A stretch of 64,000 nt of DNA. Origin: Doryteuthis pealeii. Its lineage: Eukaryota > Mollusca > Cephalopoda > Myopsida > Loliginidae. Shown here one piece after another: positions 33,861-44,322 of the stretch. The first letter of the stretch is position 1. Each line of letters opens with the position of its first letter. The stretch lies in contig CM042162.1 of the NCBI GenBank assembly GCA_023376005.1, forward strand, positions 91,612,461 to 91,676,460, written 5' to 3'. A program made the translations under genes and the position numbers. The notes beneath the pieces were generated by a model, which saw nothing but the letters and a program-made list of their open reading frames with translations, was not told the origin of the DNA and did no database searches.

Positions 33861-34159
33861 ACGAGGGTGGGTCAAAAAGTAATGCCGTTTTGTTTAGAAC
33901 AGGTATAATTAACAACACAGGAACATGTATCATACATCAAAATGAAGCTGGTCCTTTGTGGATCACATCCCTACTTCTCCACATAGTCACCCTTTCTCTC
34001 AATAGCAATGTTCCACCTTCGAATGAGAGCATGTATCAATGCCCAGCAAAATTCTGTGGACTGTTCTTTGAGCCACTTCTTCTCTACAGATTTCATTTCC
34101 TCGTCACTGGAATAATGTTTGCATCTCAAACCCTCTTTCATGGGGCCGAAGAGAGGCAA
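33861..34159 (-). pseudogene. Mariner 3' end, copy B
   Basis: The minus frame 34159-33971 reads LFGPMKEGLRCKHYSSDEE, then EKKWLKEQSTEFCWALIHAL, then IRRWNIAIERKGDYVEK and a stop, the typical end of a mariner-type transposase. The TIR acgagggtgggtcaaaaag follows at 33861-33879. The 5' part is missing and replaced by satellite. Confidence 0.8.
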
Positions 34160-34612
34160 AATATCATTAGATTACGTATAAAAAGCATTGGTACAAATGC
34201 AGAATAGCGCGCAAGAGATAATATCATTAGATTAAGTATAAAAAGCATTGGGACTAATGTAGAACAGAACGCAAGAGATAATATCATCATATTACGTACA
34301 AAAAGCGTTGGTACTAATGCAGAATAACGTGCAATAGATAATATCATTAGATTACGTATAAAAAGCATTGGGACTAGTGTAGAATAGAACGCAAGAAATA
34401 ATATCATTATATTACGTACAAAAAGCGTTGGTACTAATGCAGAATAACGCGCAATAGATAATATCATTAGATTACGTATAAAAAGCATTGGGACTAATGT
34501 AGAATAGCGTGCAAGAGATAATATCATTAGATTACGTATAAAAAGCATTGGGACTAATGCAGAATAGCGCGCAAGAGATAATATCATTAGATTACATATA
34601 AAAAGCATTACA
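34155..34612. repeat. 60-bp satellite array, unit B
   Basis: About seven to eight units of the same satellite as at 26655, with alternating unit variants (cgtacaaaaagcg against cgtataaaaagca). Confidence 0.9.
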
Positions 34613-34649
34613 TTTTATTGCATTTCACGGAAATACCCAAAACCTTTGA

Positions 34650-34850
34650 TACGCTAGGGTTAGGGATAGGGTAAGTGTTAGAGTTAGTGTTAGTGTTGGG
34701 ACTAGGGTTAGGCTTAATGTAAGGTTTGGGTTAGTGTTAGGGTTAGGGTTAGGCTCCTTCGGGATTTTTCGTAATCTAATGTTATTTATACGTAAAATAC
34801 GGTTCTAATGATTTTATCTCTTGCGCGCTATTCTGCATCTGTACCGATAT
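34650..34850. repeat. Telomere-like stretch and inverted satellite unit, unit B
   Basis: 34654-34755 is TTAGGG-like and better preserved than in unit A. 34760-34850 is the reversed satellite unit. Confidence 0.75.
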
Positions 34851-34876
34851 TGCAAATTAAAAAATAGTAGCAAACA

Positions 34877-35190
34877 TGGTAATTTGAACATTAGCTACAT
34901 AAATGAAAGTAACCTCCCCTTGTTTGTTTCATTTTGAGTAAGCCGTTTGTTTTGGTCGGACATTTTCATTTCACTGTAAATCTATACTGAAAATACGAAT
35001 TTGTTCGAATCAATACAACTGCATGTTTTAACACGAACATATAAAATGTGTTCCTAATAACAATTAAGTTCATTTCAAATAATGCACAAGCACAATTAGT
35101 TACTGTGCTACTCAGTTGACGAGGGCCGGTATCGAACCAGGAACTTTGAGGTTCCCAACCGAACGCTCTACCAACTGAGCTAAACTGCCC
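34877..35190 (-). repeat. Half foldback G plus tRNA-like end, unit B
   Basis: Same content as 27376-27686. The tRNA-like part (35101-35190) reads gtttagctcagttggtagag on the minus strand. Confidence 0.65.
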
Positions 35191-35194
35191 CATA

Positions 35195-35229
<35 letters not shown>

Positions 35230-35231
35230 CT

Positions 35232-35634
35232 TTTGAGTTTTCACATCAGTGTTAGCTGATGGTCTTTCACTGGAGTCTGAGTGACAGCAAGTCTCCTCAG
35301 GTCTCCAGGACTCTTCTGAGTATTCTGGCAGATTGCAGCAGTGCAGTGTTCTGAATGGTTTCAATCCTTCCTCTGATATCCAAACTTTCCAAAGCCTTTT
35401 CTAATCCTTTTGGGACTGTTCCAAGTGCACCAACTACAATTGGTATAACTTTCACTTTCATATTCCATAGCTTTTTCCGTTCTCTGGCAAGGTCCAGATA
35501 TTTGTCATTTTTTTCATTTTCCTTTAACTTCACCCTGTGATCCGCTGGAACTGCAAAATCCACCAGTTGACAAGTTCTTTCTTTTTTGTTTATCAACACT
35601 AGCTCTGGCCTTCTTGCTGGGATAAGGTGATCCG

Positions 35635-35636
<2 letters not shown>
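35232..35636 (-). pseudogene. RLE-type LINE 3' fragment, L4
   Basis: Same fragment as L2, open from 35599 to 35297 (INKKERTCQLVDFAVPADHR ... VLET). It is flanked by (TTA)n tracts on both sides. Confidence 0.8.
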
Positions 35637-35694
<58 letters not shown>

Positions 35695-35971
35695 GAAAAA
35701 CAAAAGTTTTCAGAAAGAAGCAACAGCCGAAAGAAAAAAAAAACCCAAAAAGACAAAAAAACAAACAAAACAAAGACAGCAGATGAAAGGAGGTGAGACG
35801 TCAAAAAAAAAAAAAACAAAACAAAAAAAAAAAACAAAGAAAAAAAAAATAAAAAAACAAAACAAAAAAACCTCTAACGTCCAATTTTGTTTGAAAATTG
35901 GAAACCATGAAACAGTCACAAGCAAAACTGTCAAAATAAATTAAATTATAAAATTCAATACACACGCGCGT

Positions 35972-36019
<48 letters not shown>

Positions 36020-36079
36020 ACACACACTCACGCACATGCACGTATAACACACACGCACGCGCGCACACATACACCCACG

Positions 36080-36165
<86 letters not shown>

Positions 36166-36242
36166 CAGAGAGAAAGAAAGAGAGAAAGAGAGAGAGAGAC
36201 AGATAGACAGAGATACAGATAGACAGAGATACACACACACAC

Positions 36243-36300
<58 letters not shown>

Positions 36301-36490
36301 GTATTGGAAGAGTGCTACAATGTAATCCTCTACTATCTGTTGCATGGTTGAGTGATTGGGGACTTAACCGGTTCACACAACACACACGCGCGCGCACGCA
36401 CGCACGCACGCACTCACACTCACCCCCATATATATATATATATATATATATTATAGATAGATATATAGATAGATACCACTTACATATACA
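35637..36490. repeat. Segmental duplication, unit B right part
   Basis: It matches 30684-31585. The microsatellite lengths differ: longer CA at 35970-36017, and a different (GA)(CAGA) layout at 36128-36296. Confidence 0.85.
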
Positions 36491-36830
36491 TTCTATTTAG
36501 AATTCGATGATCCCATGAGATCATTTTATGACAATCTCACGATATCAAGGAATACGTGAGTTTGAATCTTTTTGTAACGACAGAGCGACGGTGCACAGAA
36601 TCAATCTCAATCACTCAGCCTCAGCAACATACATGAAAACAGAAGAGATAATTTACATCATTGGTTGTTATTGAAGCCGCATCTTTTACATTGGAGTGTC
36701 CTTCTCTTAATAAACGCTAGGGGTGTATCACGTTTTATGTCAGAGTGTCTTTCTATTTAAGCAATGATTCATCATGGTATAAGTGTAGTAGATAACCTCT
36801 GACCCAACAAAAGGTTTTATTCTTTCTTTG
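36491..36830. other. Unassigned sequence
   Basis: No gene or element recognised. Confidence 0.4.
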
Positions 36831-36832
<2 letters not shown>

Positions 36833-36861
<29 letters not shown>

Positions 36862-37048
36862 TTGTGTGTATGTGTGTGAGAAGAGAGAGGGGGGGAGAGA
36901 AAGGAGAGAGAACGGGACATAAGCAGATAACGCGCGCGCGCGTGTGTGTGTGTGTGAAAGAAAGAGAGAGGGGGGGAGAAATGGAGAGAGAACGTGACAC
37001 AAGCAGATAACCGTGTGTGTGTGTGCGTGTATGTGTGTGTGTGTGCGT

Positions 37049-37103
<55 letters not shown>

Positions 37104-37146
37104 GGGGTAGAGAGAAAAGAAGAGAGAACGTGACATAAGCAGATAA

Positions 37147-37229
<83 letters not shown>

Positions 37230-37232
37230 TGA
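36833..37232. repeat. Tandem (GT)n(GA)n minisatellite
   Basis: About four units of 85-130 bases each hold a (GT)n run, a (GA)n run with ggggg, and the conserved phrase gagaacgtgacataagcagataac. Confidence 0.85.
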
Positions 37233-37454
37233 CATACACAGCTAACTAACATTTTTTAGTTTTTGAGGAACATAAGAATTGTCAGATTTCAAAAGGGTAA
37301 ATCAGAAAGTGGAATGAGCCAACACCCCACCAGAAAAGTGTGTTTGTCCATTATGGAGGAAACATTTTCTTTTTTTTTTTTAAGTTCCCGTTTTAAAAAT
37401 GACAGAAAACATTTGTTGTACAAAAAGTAAAGGCGCAGTTGATCGCTGTAAAAA

Positions 37455-37595
37455 GTCGTCGGGGTGGCCTAAAGTCGGTATCAGCCAATCAGCGAGGGAG
37501 TCTATACCTTTTTCACTAGCGCTAGACCAAGGAGATTGTTTTTGCGTCTGAGGTGGAGCGCCACACCTACCATCAGCTCCTTATAATATTTCAAC
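37455..37595 (-). mobile_element. SINE-B 3' part, reversed
   Basis: On the minus strand it reads aaggagctgatggtaggtgt, ggcgctccacctcagacgc, ctccttggtctagcgctag and gactccctcgctgattggc, the SINE-B body without its tRNA-like head. Confidence 0.7.
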
Positions 37596-37641
37596 AAATT
37601 TCGCCACTCGAATTGCACGAACCTCTGTTATATACCAACTT

Positions 37642-38342
37642 CAGTGATGCTGATAGCTTTTTGATTTAGTGCGTCCTGGGACGCACGGATTTGATTTGAA
37701 TGAATCCCCGGGAAATTTGACGGGTCCCAACTAAAGCGTCTTAATGAATTGTACAGTTTTTATCTATGAACAATTAAAGCCGTCTAACACCTACTGTCTC
37801 GGCTTGTAATTTACGATTCTGCGGTAAGAGTTACGTCCCTTAGACCATTTGTGCTATTTTCGTAAATAGCGTACTATTTGCCTTTCGACCGCTCACTTCC
37901 GGTTATCATGATTCAGCGCTAAATTCAATTCTCTTTCTACCTCGCCACGACACCCAATAGACGTGTTGCTGACTTCTCCCTCTCAGAAGTTTACTACGGG
38001 CACCCGCTTTTCACCACTCTTTCCTGCTGAGTAAATTCATTATAACTACACCCAAAGGTTATTTGTGTTTCCTGGCAGGAGGGGTTAAACTACACTGCGA
38101 TTAGTTTGTGTCTCGACCCCTGGCAATAGAATCAGACATACACTCAAGAGGCGTGATACCTACATTGTATCCCATACAGTGTAATTCGTTTCCAAAAAAT
38201 ATTGAAATGCATTTACAGTGAGATGGAAATGGTAGGCGGAGGAAAAAACCCAAAAACACTGGGACGCGTGGATACGATTTTTATGCGTCCTTTTAGAGTT
38301 TTTGCGTCAGTGACGCAGGACGCATACCTATCAGCATCTCTG
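37642..38342. mobile_element. hAT-like TIR element, non-autonomous
   Basis: The left end cagtgatgctgatag and the right end ctatcagcatctctg form 15-bp TIRs with one mismatch. Further inside, gcgtcctgggacgca and tgacgcaggacgcat also mirror each other. The 701-base interior has no open frame for a transposase. An 8-bp target duplication was not found. Confidence 0.55.
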
Positions 38343-38636
38343 ACATTTAATCTGTTCGGTATATAATGGGGAGAAGACACAGAGGAGAGTATGATGATGG
38401 GTTCTTTATTTTCTGCTGGTCTACTTGTTCTTCGGTCGCCATTTTCCTTTTCCTGGACTGATCCTTACTCCTGTGAGCTCTTCTGTTAGGCTGGGTAGTT
38501 TAATAATCAAGCAAGACTTTGTTATTTTTTATAGACTTTATTATAAAAAAAGCCCAAAAGAGTTTCTAACCGCGCGGATGAGAGGCCGGCATCTTGAGGG
38601 CGACGATCTTTAACGTCCACTCCCGCTGACTGACTT

Positions 38637-38870
38637 ATGCAACACCTCGACGATAAAGCCAGGGTATGTACACCTAAAACCGTGGATACCAAGGTTGTAC
38701 GCCAAACCATTGAGACAAATCCAGCGAGTTGTGCTCAGAGAGTATCAGGTGAGTTTGCCATCTTACAATCCAATTGTGGTTCGTCTCTTTCCCGATTTTG
38801 GCAAAAGCATCCGATGTGGCCGAATTGTGCCTCACGCTGTTGGATTATTTCATTATATAAGGTATGCTGG
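38637..38870 (+). pseudogene. Mariner-type transposase N-terminal remnant
   Basis: Two frames combine into the N-terminal helix-turn-helix region of a mariner-like transposase: TKVVRQTIETNPASCAQRVS (one frame) and VVRLFPDFGKSIRCGRIVPH (next frame). The first 80 residues or so only are represented, with a frame change at about 38760. It is followed directly by family K. Confidence 0.5.
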
Positions 38871-38874
38871 AAAC

Positions 38875-39200
38875 CGCCACTTTAACTTATATACTCGGCG
38901 CGGGTACGTGGATTAAACCCAGCCAATCAACTCGAATACGTGGTTAGTTAACTATTTAATCACCGATCTGGAAAGCCGTTTATTTGCACGTATTCGCAAT
39001 TGCCGAATGGACCTGCAACCAAGGACTTTGCTCAACCGAAGGATTCTAATCAACACTAAGGGACACCAAGGAAGAACCAAATGATTTTACCCAACACTAA
39101 GGGACACCGAGAAACAACCAAAGGATTCTTCACTAAAGACCAGCCTCTGCTTAACATAAAGGATCTCCACTGTAAAGTGGTCTCACTTTAAGCCTAAAAA
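38875..39200 (+). repeat. Family K unit with 41-bp satellite units
   Basis: A leader (actttaacttatatactc, ccagccaatcaac, cgaatacgtggttagttaac, tatttaatcaccgat) is followed by about three units like caacactaagggacaccaag. Confidence 0.65.
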
Positions 39201-39419
39201 TGGTCACAAAAATCGTAACAGGTTATGGGCCCAGCACGCTTCCACTTCGGTGAACTCGGCTCTTGAACAGCCTCTGCTAAACTGGTTTTTAAGTTGGATG
39301 GCAGTGACAATGAGTTCCGTGAGGTTTAATGGCTATTTCCTAGAATTTATCCTGCAATTTAAGTTCTGTAGACGGGAGCATTAGAATACACCGACTTCAC
39401 TTCTGCAGTGAGGCCACCT

Positions 39420-39965
39420 GGTCGTAGGTAGCGAACCACGATGCTTAAGGATGTGACCCCGGCGGCCGAGCAGCCCAAGACATGTAACACTCAACTTTTG
39501 CTCTTACACTAGACAGGTGGCCAAAGAAGCCCCCTCGAATCCATCGGCTGATGACGTCAATCCCTAGCATCTATATGATTGTCCCAACCCTAATGCCTTT
39601 ATGGCAAACACCCAATCCTTTTTATCATATATGTGCTAGAAGGCGGTGGCTGAGGGTCTTAGTGTCCTGAGTATGACGTTAAACTCTATCTGATGGTGAG
39701 GTTCTAACTCTGGAGCTCTAGGTAATGTAGATTACGTCTTCATCACCATTTATTCCCAACCCTCTTTGACCCAGAGTGGTAGTACATGTTAGGGTCTCAT
39801 CTATGGGTTAAATAGGAAAAAATGAGTTTAAAAAGAATTGAGTTTTAAAAAAAATTAGTACCCAACAAGAATGAATAAAATAAAATGTCTTCGGCATAAA
39901 ATGACCCAACAAGGGTTGACATGACGTAAAATCCATCCAACCAACTAACAATCCAACCAACCAAC
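39420..39965 (+). repeat. Family C copy
   Basis: A nearly full copy: gatgcttaaggatgtgacc, gccgagcagccc, cctttttatcatat, gctagaaggcggtggctgag, ttaaactctatctgatgg, ggcataaaatgacccaac and tgacatgacgtaaaatcc. Confidence 0.8.
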
Positions 39966-40125
39966 CATCCCTGTTATTTGTCGGGTAATGCATTTTATTT
40001 TCATTCGGTTGAAATTGCAAATCAGAAGGGACTTACTTTTAAGATTAACATTTTGTTGACTTTTAAAGTAAAAAAAAAGAAAAAAAAGACTAAGAAACTT
40101 ATGATGAAATTAAAAAGACATTTTT

Positions 40126-40379
40126 GGACCATATGGCCTTTAGGCACCCCTTTTGCGATCTCGATTCATAAGGACATATTTTTCATTTACACCGTCAAAA
40201 TCTGGTTGGTTATCAACGGACGATTTTTAGAGTTTTTTTTTTTAATTATAAAACTAATCCCTAACCCTAACCCCTAACCCTAACCCCTAACAAACGACCG
40301 GATTTTGACAGTGTAAATAAAAAAAACATGTACTTATGAACGAGATCGCAAAAGGGGTGTCTAAAGGTCATATGGTCCC
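40126..40379. mobile_element. Foldback element E with telomere-like centre
   Basis: The left arm ggaccatatggcctttaggc.. and right arm ..gtctaaaggtcatatggtcc are inverted for about 100 bases, including the cgatctcg and cacccctttt phrases. The centre (about 40255-40290) is (TAACCCC)n-like. The window's first 13 bases are the end of another copy. Confidence 0.8.
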
Positions 40380-40679
40380 ATTTTTTTTATTCGAATATAT
40401 TTAAACAAAAATAAACACTTAAAATCTTTAGAAAACTCTTTAGATGCTGCTTGACAGAAAAAAGAAAAAAAATGATGTATTAAGTTCTTGGGAAAAGTTA
40501 GCAGTGTCTGCGCTTTTGAAAACTAGAGACTTAATACACAGCAGAAAATAATTATTAAAAAAAGAAGATAAATAAATAAAATGAATAAATAAATGAATAA
40601 AACAATAAGATAAAATAAATAAAAATAAAAATACGCCTCGAGGTTTGGTTGAAAAGTGTTGCAGTTATTTTTTGTGATA

Positions 40680-41650
40680 TAAGGCATGCTGTAATCCACC
40701 ACTTTAACTTATAGACTCAGTAAGGTCACATGGTTTAAACCTCAGCCAATCAACAGCCCGAATACGTGTTTAGTTAACTATTTAATTGCTGGTATTGAAG
40801 CCGTTCATTTGCACTTTATTCGACATTGACGAACGGATCCTGCAAATGACGGACTTTGCCAAAGCAAGGATTTTACCCAATACTAAGGGACACCAAGGAA
40901 CAACCAAAAGATCATACCCAACACTGAGGAACACCAAGGAACAACCAAAAGATCATACCCAACACTGAAGAACACCAAGAAACAACCAACAGATCATACT
41001 CAACACTGAGGAACACCAAGGAACAACCAAAGGATCCTACCCATCCTATAAACTTATAGACTCAGCAAGGTCACGTAGTTTAAACCTCAGCCAATCAACA
41101 GCCCGAATACGTGGTTAGTTAACTATTTAATCGCTGATATTGACAGTCGTTCATTTGCATGTTATTTGGACGGTCTCATTTTTAACTAGAAAGTGTTGCA
41201 AGATTATAAGAGGGACACCAAGGAACAACCAAAGGATCATACCCAACTCTAAGGGACACCAAGGAACAGCCAAAGGATCATACCCAGCTCTAAGGGACAC
41301 CAAGGAGCAACCAAAGGATCATACCCAACATTAAGGGACACCAAGGAACAACCAAAGGATAATACCCAGCTCTAAGGGACACTAAGAAACAACCAAAGGA
41401 TCATACCTAACACTGAGGGACACCAAGGAACAGCCAAAGGATCGTACCCAGCTCTAAGGGACACCAAGGAGCAACCAAAGGATCATACCCATCCTATAAA
41501 CTTATAGACAGCGAGGTCACGTAGTTTAAACCTCAGCCAATCAACAGCCCGAATACGTGGTTAGTTAACTATTTAATCGCTGATATTGACAGCCGTTCAT
41601 TTGACGTTATTTGGACGGTCTCATTTTTAACCAGAAAATGTTGCAAGATT
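40680..41650 (+). repeat. Family K array with 41-bp satellite
   Basis: The leader (aacttatagactcagcaagg, cgaatacgtg, ttagttaactatttaatcgctg) occurs at about 40706, 41048 and 41499. Between them lie blocks of a 41-bp unit (ccaaaggatcatacccaac, actaagggacaccaaggaaca): about four units at 40866-41043 and seven at 41211-41492. The repeated KDHTQH-type frames are satellite artefacts. Confidence 0.8.
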
Positions 41651-42133
41651 ATAACGCTTGTTATACGTAAGGAATACGAGTATTGATATATCGATTGGTC
41701 ACCCGTACCAATAACCAAATGAACCCCTTTGGTACCCCTGGAGGGGGGGGGGACAGCTGGACGCTGGATCCTTTTAATCGATTTATAATGTTGGTGTGAG
41801 ATATCCGCGTTGTAATCGATACAGGCGACCAATTTGGCTGGAGATGGCTCGGTATTAGTTCCGTCGTTTTGTGGATGTTTCTTCTTTCCTCACAACATGT
41901 TAGGGTCGTTTCTCATTTCTTTTTTTGTTGGAGTGGTGGGTGGGGTGCGGGGGTAGCGATTGCTCTTTCTCAGCTGTCACTAGTCTTTCCCTAATGTCAT
42001 CCGAACTTTTCCCGGAAGTAAACACACACACACACACACGCTCGTGCGCGCACGCACTCATACATACACACACACAGACACGCACATAAATATATAAAAT
42101 AAACAGAAGTATAATATATGCATATATACCTTT

Positions 42134-42135
<2 letters not shown>
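41651..42135. other. Unassigned sequence with short (CA)n
   Basis: No gene recognised. A (CA)n/(CG)n tract lies at about 42020-42090. Confidence 0.4.

Positions 42136-42183
<48 letters not shown>
42136..42183. repeat. (TA)n microsatellite
   Basis: TA run at the left border of hammerhead element 2. Confidence 0.95.
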
Positions 42184-42184
<1 letters not shown>

Positions 42185-42187
<3 letters not shown>

Positions 42188-42400
42188 GGGAGAATATGAG
42201 CTTAATTGAAATCGTACCTAATCTGCTGATGAGGCTTAATAGGCCGAAATGTACATACAGAGATTGATTTTTTCTCGATTTGTTTTATTTGAATAGGTAT
42301 GCCCGCCTAATTAATTAATTATTAATTAATTAATTTTCAAAATTAGGTACGACTTCAATTAAGCACATATTCTCCCCAAAATTGTCGTCTAAAAAAAAAG
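42185..42400 (+). mobile_element. Hammerhead-bearing element 2 with inverted arms
   Basis: The left arm 42185-42221 (tttgggagaatatgagctt ...) is inverted against 42343-42380 (ttaggtacgacttcaatta ... ctccccaaa), about 37 bases with few mismatches. Between them lie a complete hammerhead and an AT-rich spacer. The tail attgtcgtctaaa matches element 1. Confidence 0.75.
42222..42261 (+). ncRNA. Type I hammerhead ribozyme 2
   Basis: Stem I is UCUG (42222-42225) with CAGA (42258-42261). CUGAUGA is at 42226-42232. Stem II is GGCUU/AGGCC with an AAU loop (42233-42245). GAAA is at 42246-42249. Stem III lies in the palindrome AUGUACAU, and the cleavage triplet is AUA with the cut expected after 42257. 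Compared with ribozyme 1, stem I and stem II sequences differ but pairing is kept. Confidence 0.82.
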
Positions 42401-42435
42401 CCATATCAAAACACATCGTTTGTGTATTTATTTCT

Positions 42436-42436
<1 letters not shown>

Positions 42437-42500
<64 letters not shown>
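42437..42500. repeat. (CA)n(TA)n microsatellite
   Basis: Simple dinucleotide runs. Confidence 0.95.
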
Positions 42501-42507
42501 TTCTTCT

Positions 42508-42747
42508 GGTTATTTCCTATAACTCCAGCCTAAAAAAACGGGAACCACTCTTAATGAATTTTATAAATTATTTATTTATTTATTGATCTACTTGGAAAAA
42601 GAAGACGGGGTTAGGGTTAGGGTTAGGGTTAGAGTTAGGGTTAGTATTTAGGGTTAGTTTAATGGGAAAATAATGGGTAGATTAATTAGCAGATAAAATT
42701 TGTTCAGAGTGGTTCCCCTTTTTATGTTGGAGTTATTGGAAATAACC
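42508..42747. mobile_element. Foldback element D4 with (TTAGGG)n centre
   Basis: The arms ggttatttcctataactcc ... and ... gagttattggaaataacc with gggaaccactctta match family D. The centre (about 42607-42658) is the clearest telomere-type tract of the window, ggttagggttagggttag with small variants. Confidence 0.8.
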
Positions 42748-42804
42748 CTTCTTCTTCTTATATATATATATATATATACATACTTATATATAATAAGCAT
42801 ATAT

Positions 42805-42995
42805 ATGTATAATCCGTCGATTTCGACGAATGAGTGTTCATACAGTGAACATCCACACATTGATTTGTTTATAGTGGTGAAGGCTTGTGTTGGACCATCC
42901 CACACTTTTTGGCACAGTCGATAGGAAAGAATTGGTGCATCAAGGGTTGCCACAAACCCAATCAACAACCAACCTCAGGAATTTTGAATTCAGAG
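42805..42995 (+). repeat. Family N copy
   Basis: It shares gatttcgacgaatgagtgtt, gattttgtttatagtggtga-like text, ttgtgttggaccatcc, cgataggaaagaattg and ctcaggaattttgaattcag with 49700-49880. Confidence 0.7.
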
Positions 42996-43002
42996 GAGAG
43001 GG

Positions 43003-43007
<5 letters not shown>

Positions 43008-43051
<44 letters not shown>
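43008..43051. repeat. (TA)n microsatellite
   Basis: Simple TA run. Confidence 0.95.
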
Positions 43052-43054
<3 letters not shown>

Positions 43055-43429
43055 ATATGCTTGTACGTGCGAGAGTAATGAGGTCATATGTCGAATTTTT
43101 TAACCCCCCCCAAATGTGTTTTAAAGAGTCTCATCGCGAACGAACTTTTTTTTTATCCCTACTCCCCTGCCACCACCTTTTTAGTTTTTATTTTCAAGAA
43201 TTCATTCATCCAATCCACTCAAGTCAAAATCCTCCAAAAAACCAGCCCCCGCCTTCACCGCGCCCCCGTTTCTCTCCTCTCTTTCTTCTTCTTCTTCGAA
43301 CCACTCCCCCATCTCTATACCGGTTTCTTCTTCTTCATCCACTCAAACTTTTCATTTGAAAAAAAAAAAAAAAAGAGAAAGTTCTTCATTGACGATATTC
43401 TATTTCCATCAATTTTTCTCTTGCTGTAG

Positions 43430-43631
43430 GACCGGCAACCTTGGATTGTTTCCGGTTTCGTGTGACGGAAGGTGGGGAGGGGGTAACGGTGGTGGTGGTG
43501 GTATCGATGGTGGCGGCGGCGGCGATGGTGGTGGTGTGGTGAACGGACCCGAATGGCTCAACCACGCATTAACTAAATATAATGGCGTCGTTCCTACCGC
43601 AAGCGATTCGCTGATTTCTTTATCCATCTAA
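43430..43631 (+). CDS. Possible terminal exon of an unknown Gly-rich protein
   Basis: A good acceptor (tttttctcttgctgtag, AG at 43428-43429) leads into an open frame. It reads GNLGLFPVSCDGRWGGG, then a Gly-rich stretch of about 25 residues, then GPEWLNHALTKYNGVV and PTASDSLISLSI, and stops at 43629-43631. Codon use in the non-glycine part looks coding and the sequence is not repeated in the window. No upstream exon or poly(A) signal was identified and the protein was not recognised. It could equally be a chance open frame in a GC-richer patch. Confidence 0.35.
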
Positions 43632-43639
43632 GAACATGA

Positions 43640-43778
43640 CAAGAAGACATGCCCCACCTCTCTCTCTCCCCCTTCTCTCTCTTTATAACTATCTCTCTCT
43701 AACACACACACACACATACACACACACACACAAGCGCGTGCGCACTCGCACATTCAGTATAATCCGCAATACACTCCT

Positions 43779-43827
<49 letters not shown>

Positions 43828-43960
43828 TTTCTCTCTCTTTTTCTTTCTTTCTCTCTCTCTTTCTCTCTCACAGACACAAACCAGACACACACACACACGC
43901 AAGTGCGTGCGCACGCACACATTCAGTATAATCCGCAACACCACCTTCACTCTTCTCTCT

Positions 43961-44001
<41 letters not shown>

Positions 44002-44042
44002 ATATATATATATATATATATATAGTGAAGCTGAATATATAT

Positions 44043-44078
<36 letters not shown>

Positions 44079-44253
44079 ACTCGCACCCACCCACACACAC
44101 ATACATACACACATACAAGCGCGTGCGCACGCACGAATTCAGTATAATCCGCAACACGCACTTTTACTACTGATTGTGCCTTATACGAATGAATGAACAA
44201 TTATCTCGCCATCTTTAAATACTCCCCCCATACCACACACAGGCACTCACAAG

Positions 44254-44322
<69 letters not shown>

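Larger units (their letters stand above)
32896..35195. repeat. Segmental duplication, unit B left part
   Basis: Copy of 25398-27690 with the same order of mariner fragment, 60-bp satellite, telomere-like centre, half foldback G and tRNA-like end. Unit B has no L1 insertion, so it shows the pre-insertion layout. Confidence 0.85.

Noticed and set aside
42607..42658. (TTAGGG)n as a chromosome end
   Set aside because: It lies between inverted foldback arms in the middle of the window; it is interstitial.
43057..43359. 100-residue frame upstream of the possible exon
   Set aside because: It is Pro/Ser/Phe-rich from pyrimidine-rich intron-like sequence and has no conserved feature.
43699..44200. 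Frames over the compound minisatellite
   Set aside because: Cys/Val, Tyr/Ile and Arg/Glu strings come from CA, TA and GA repeats.
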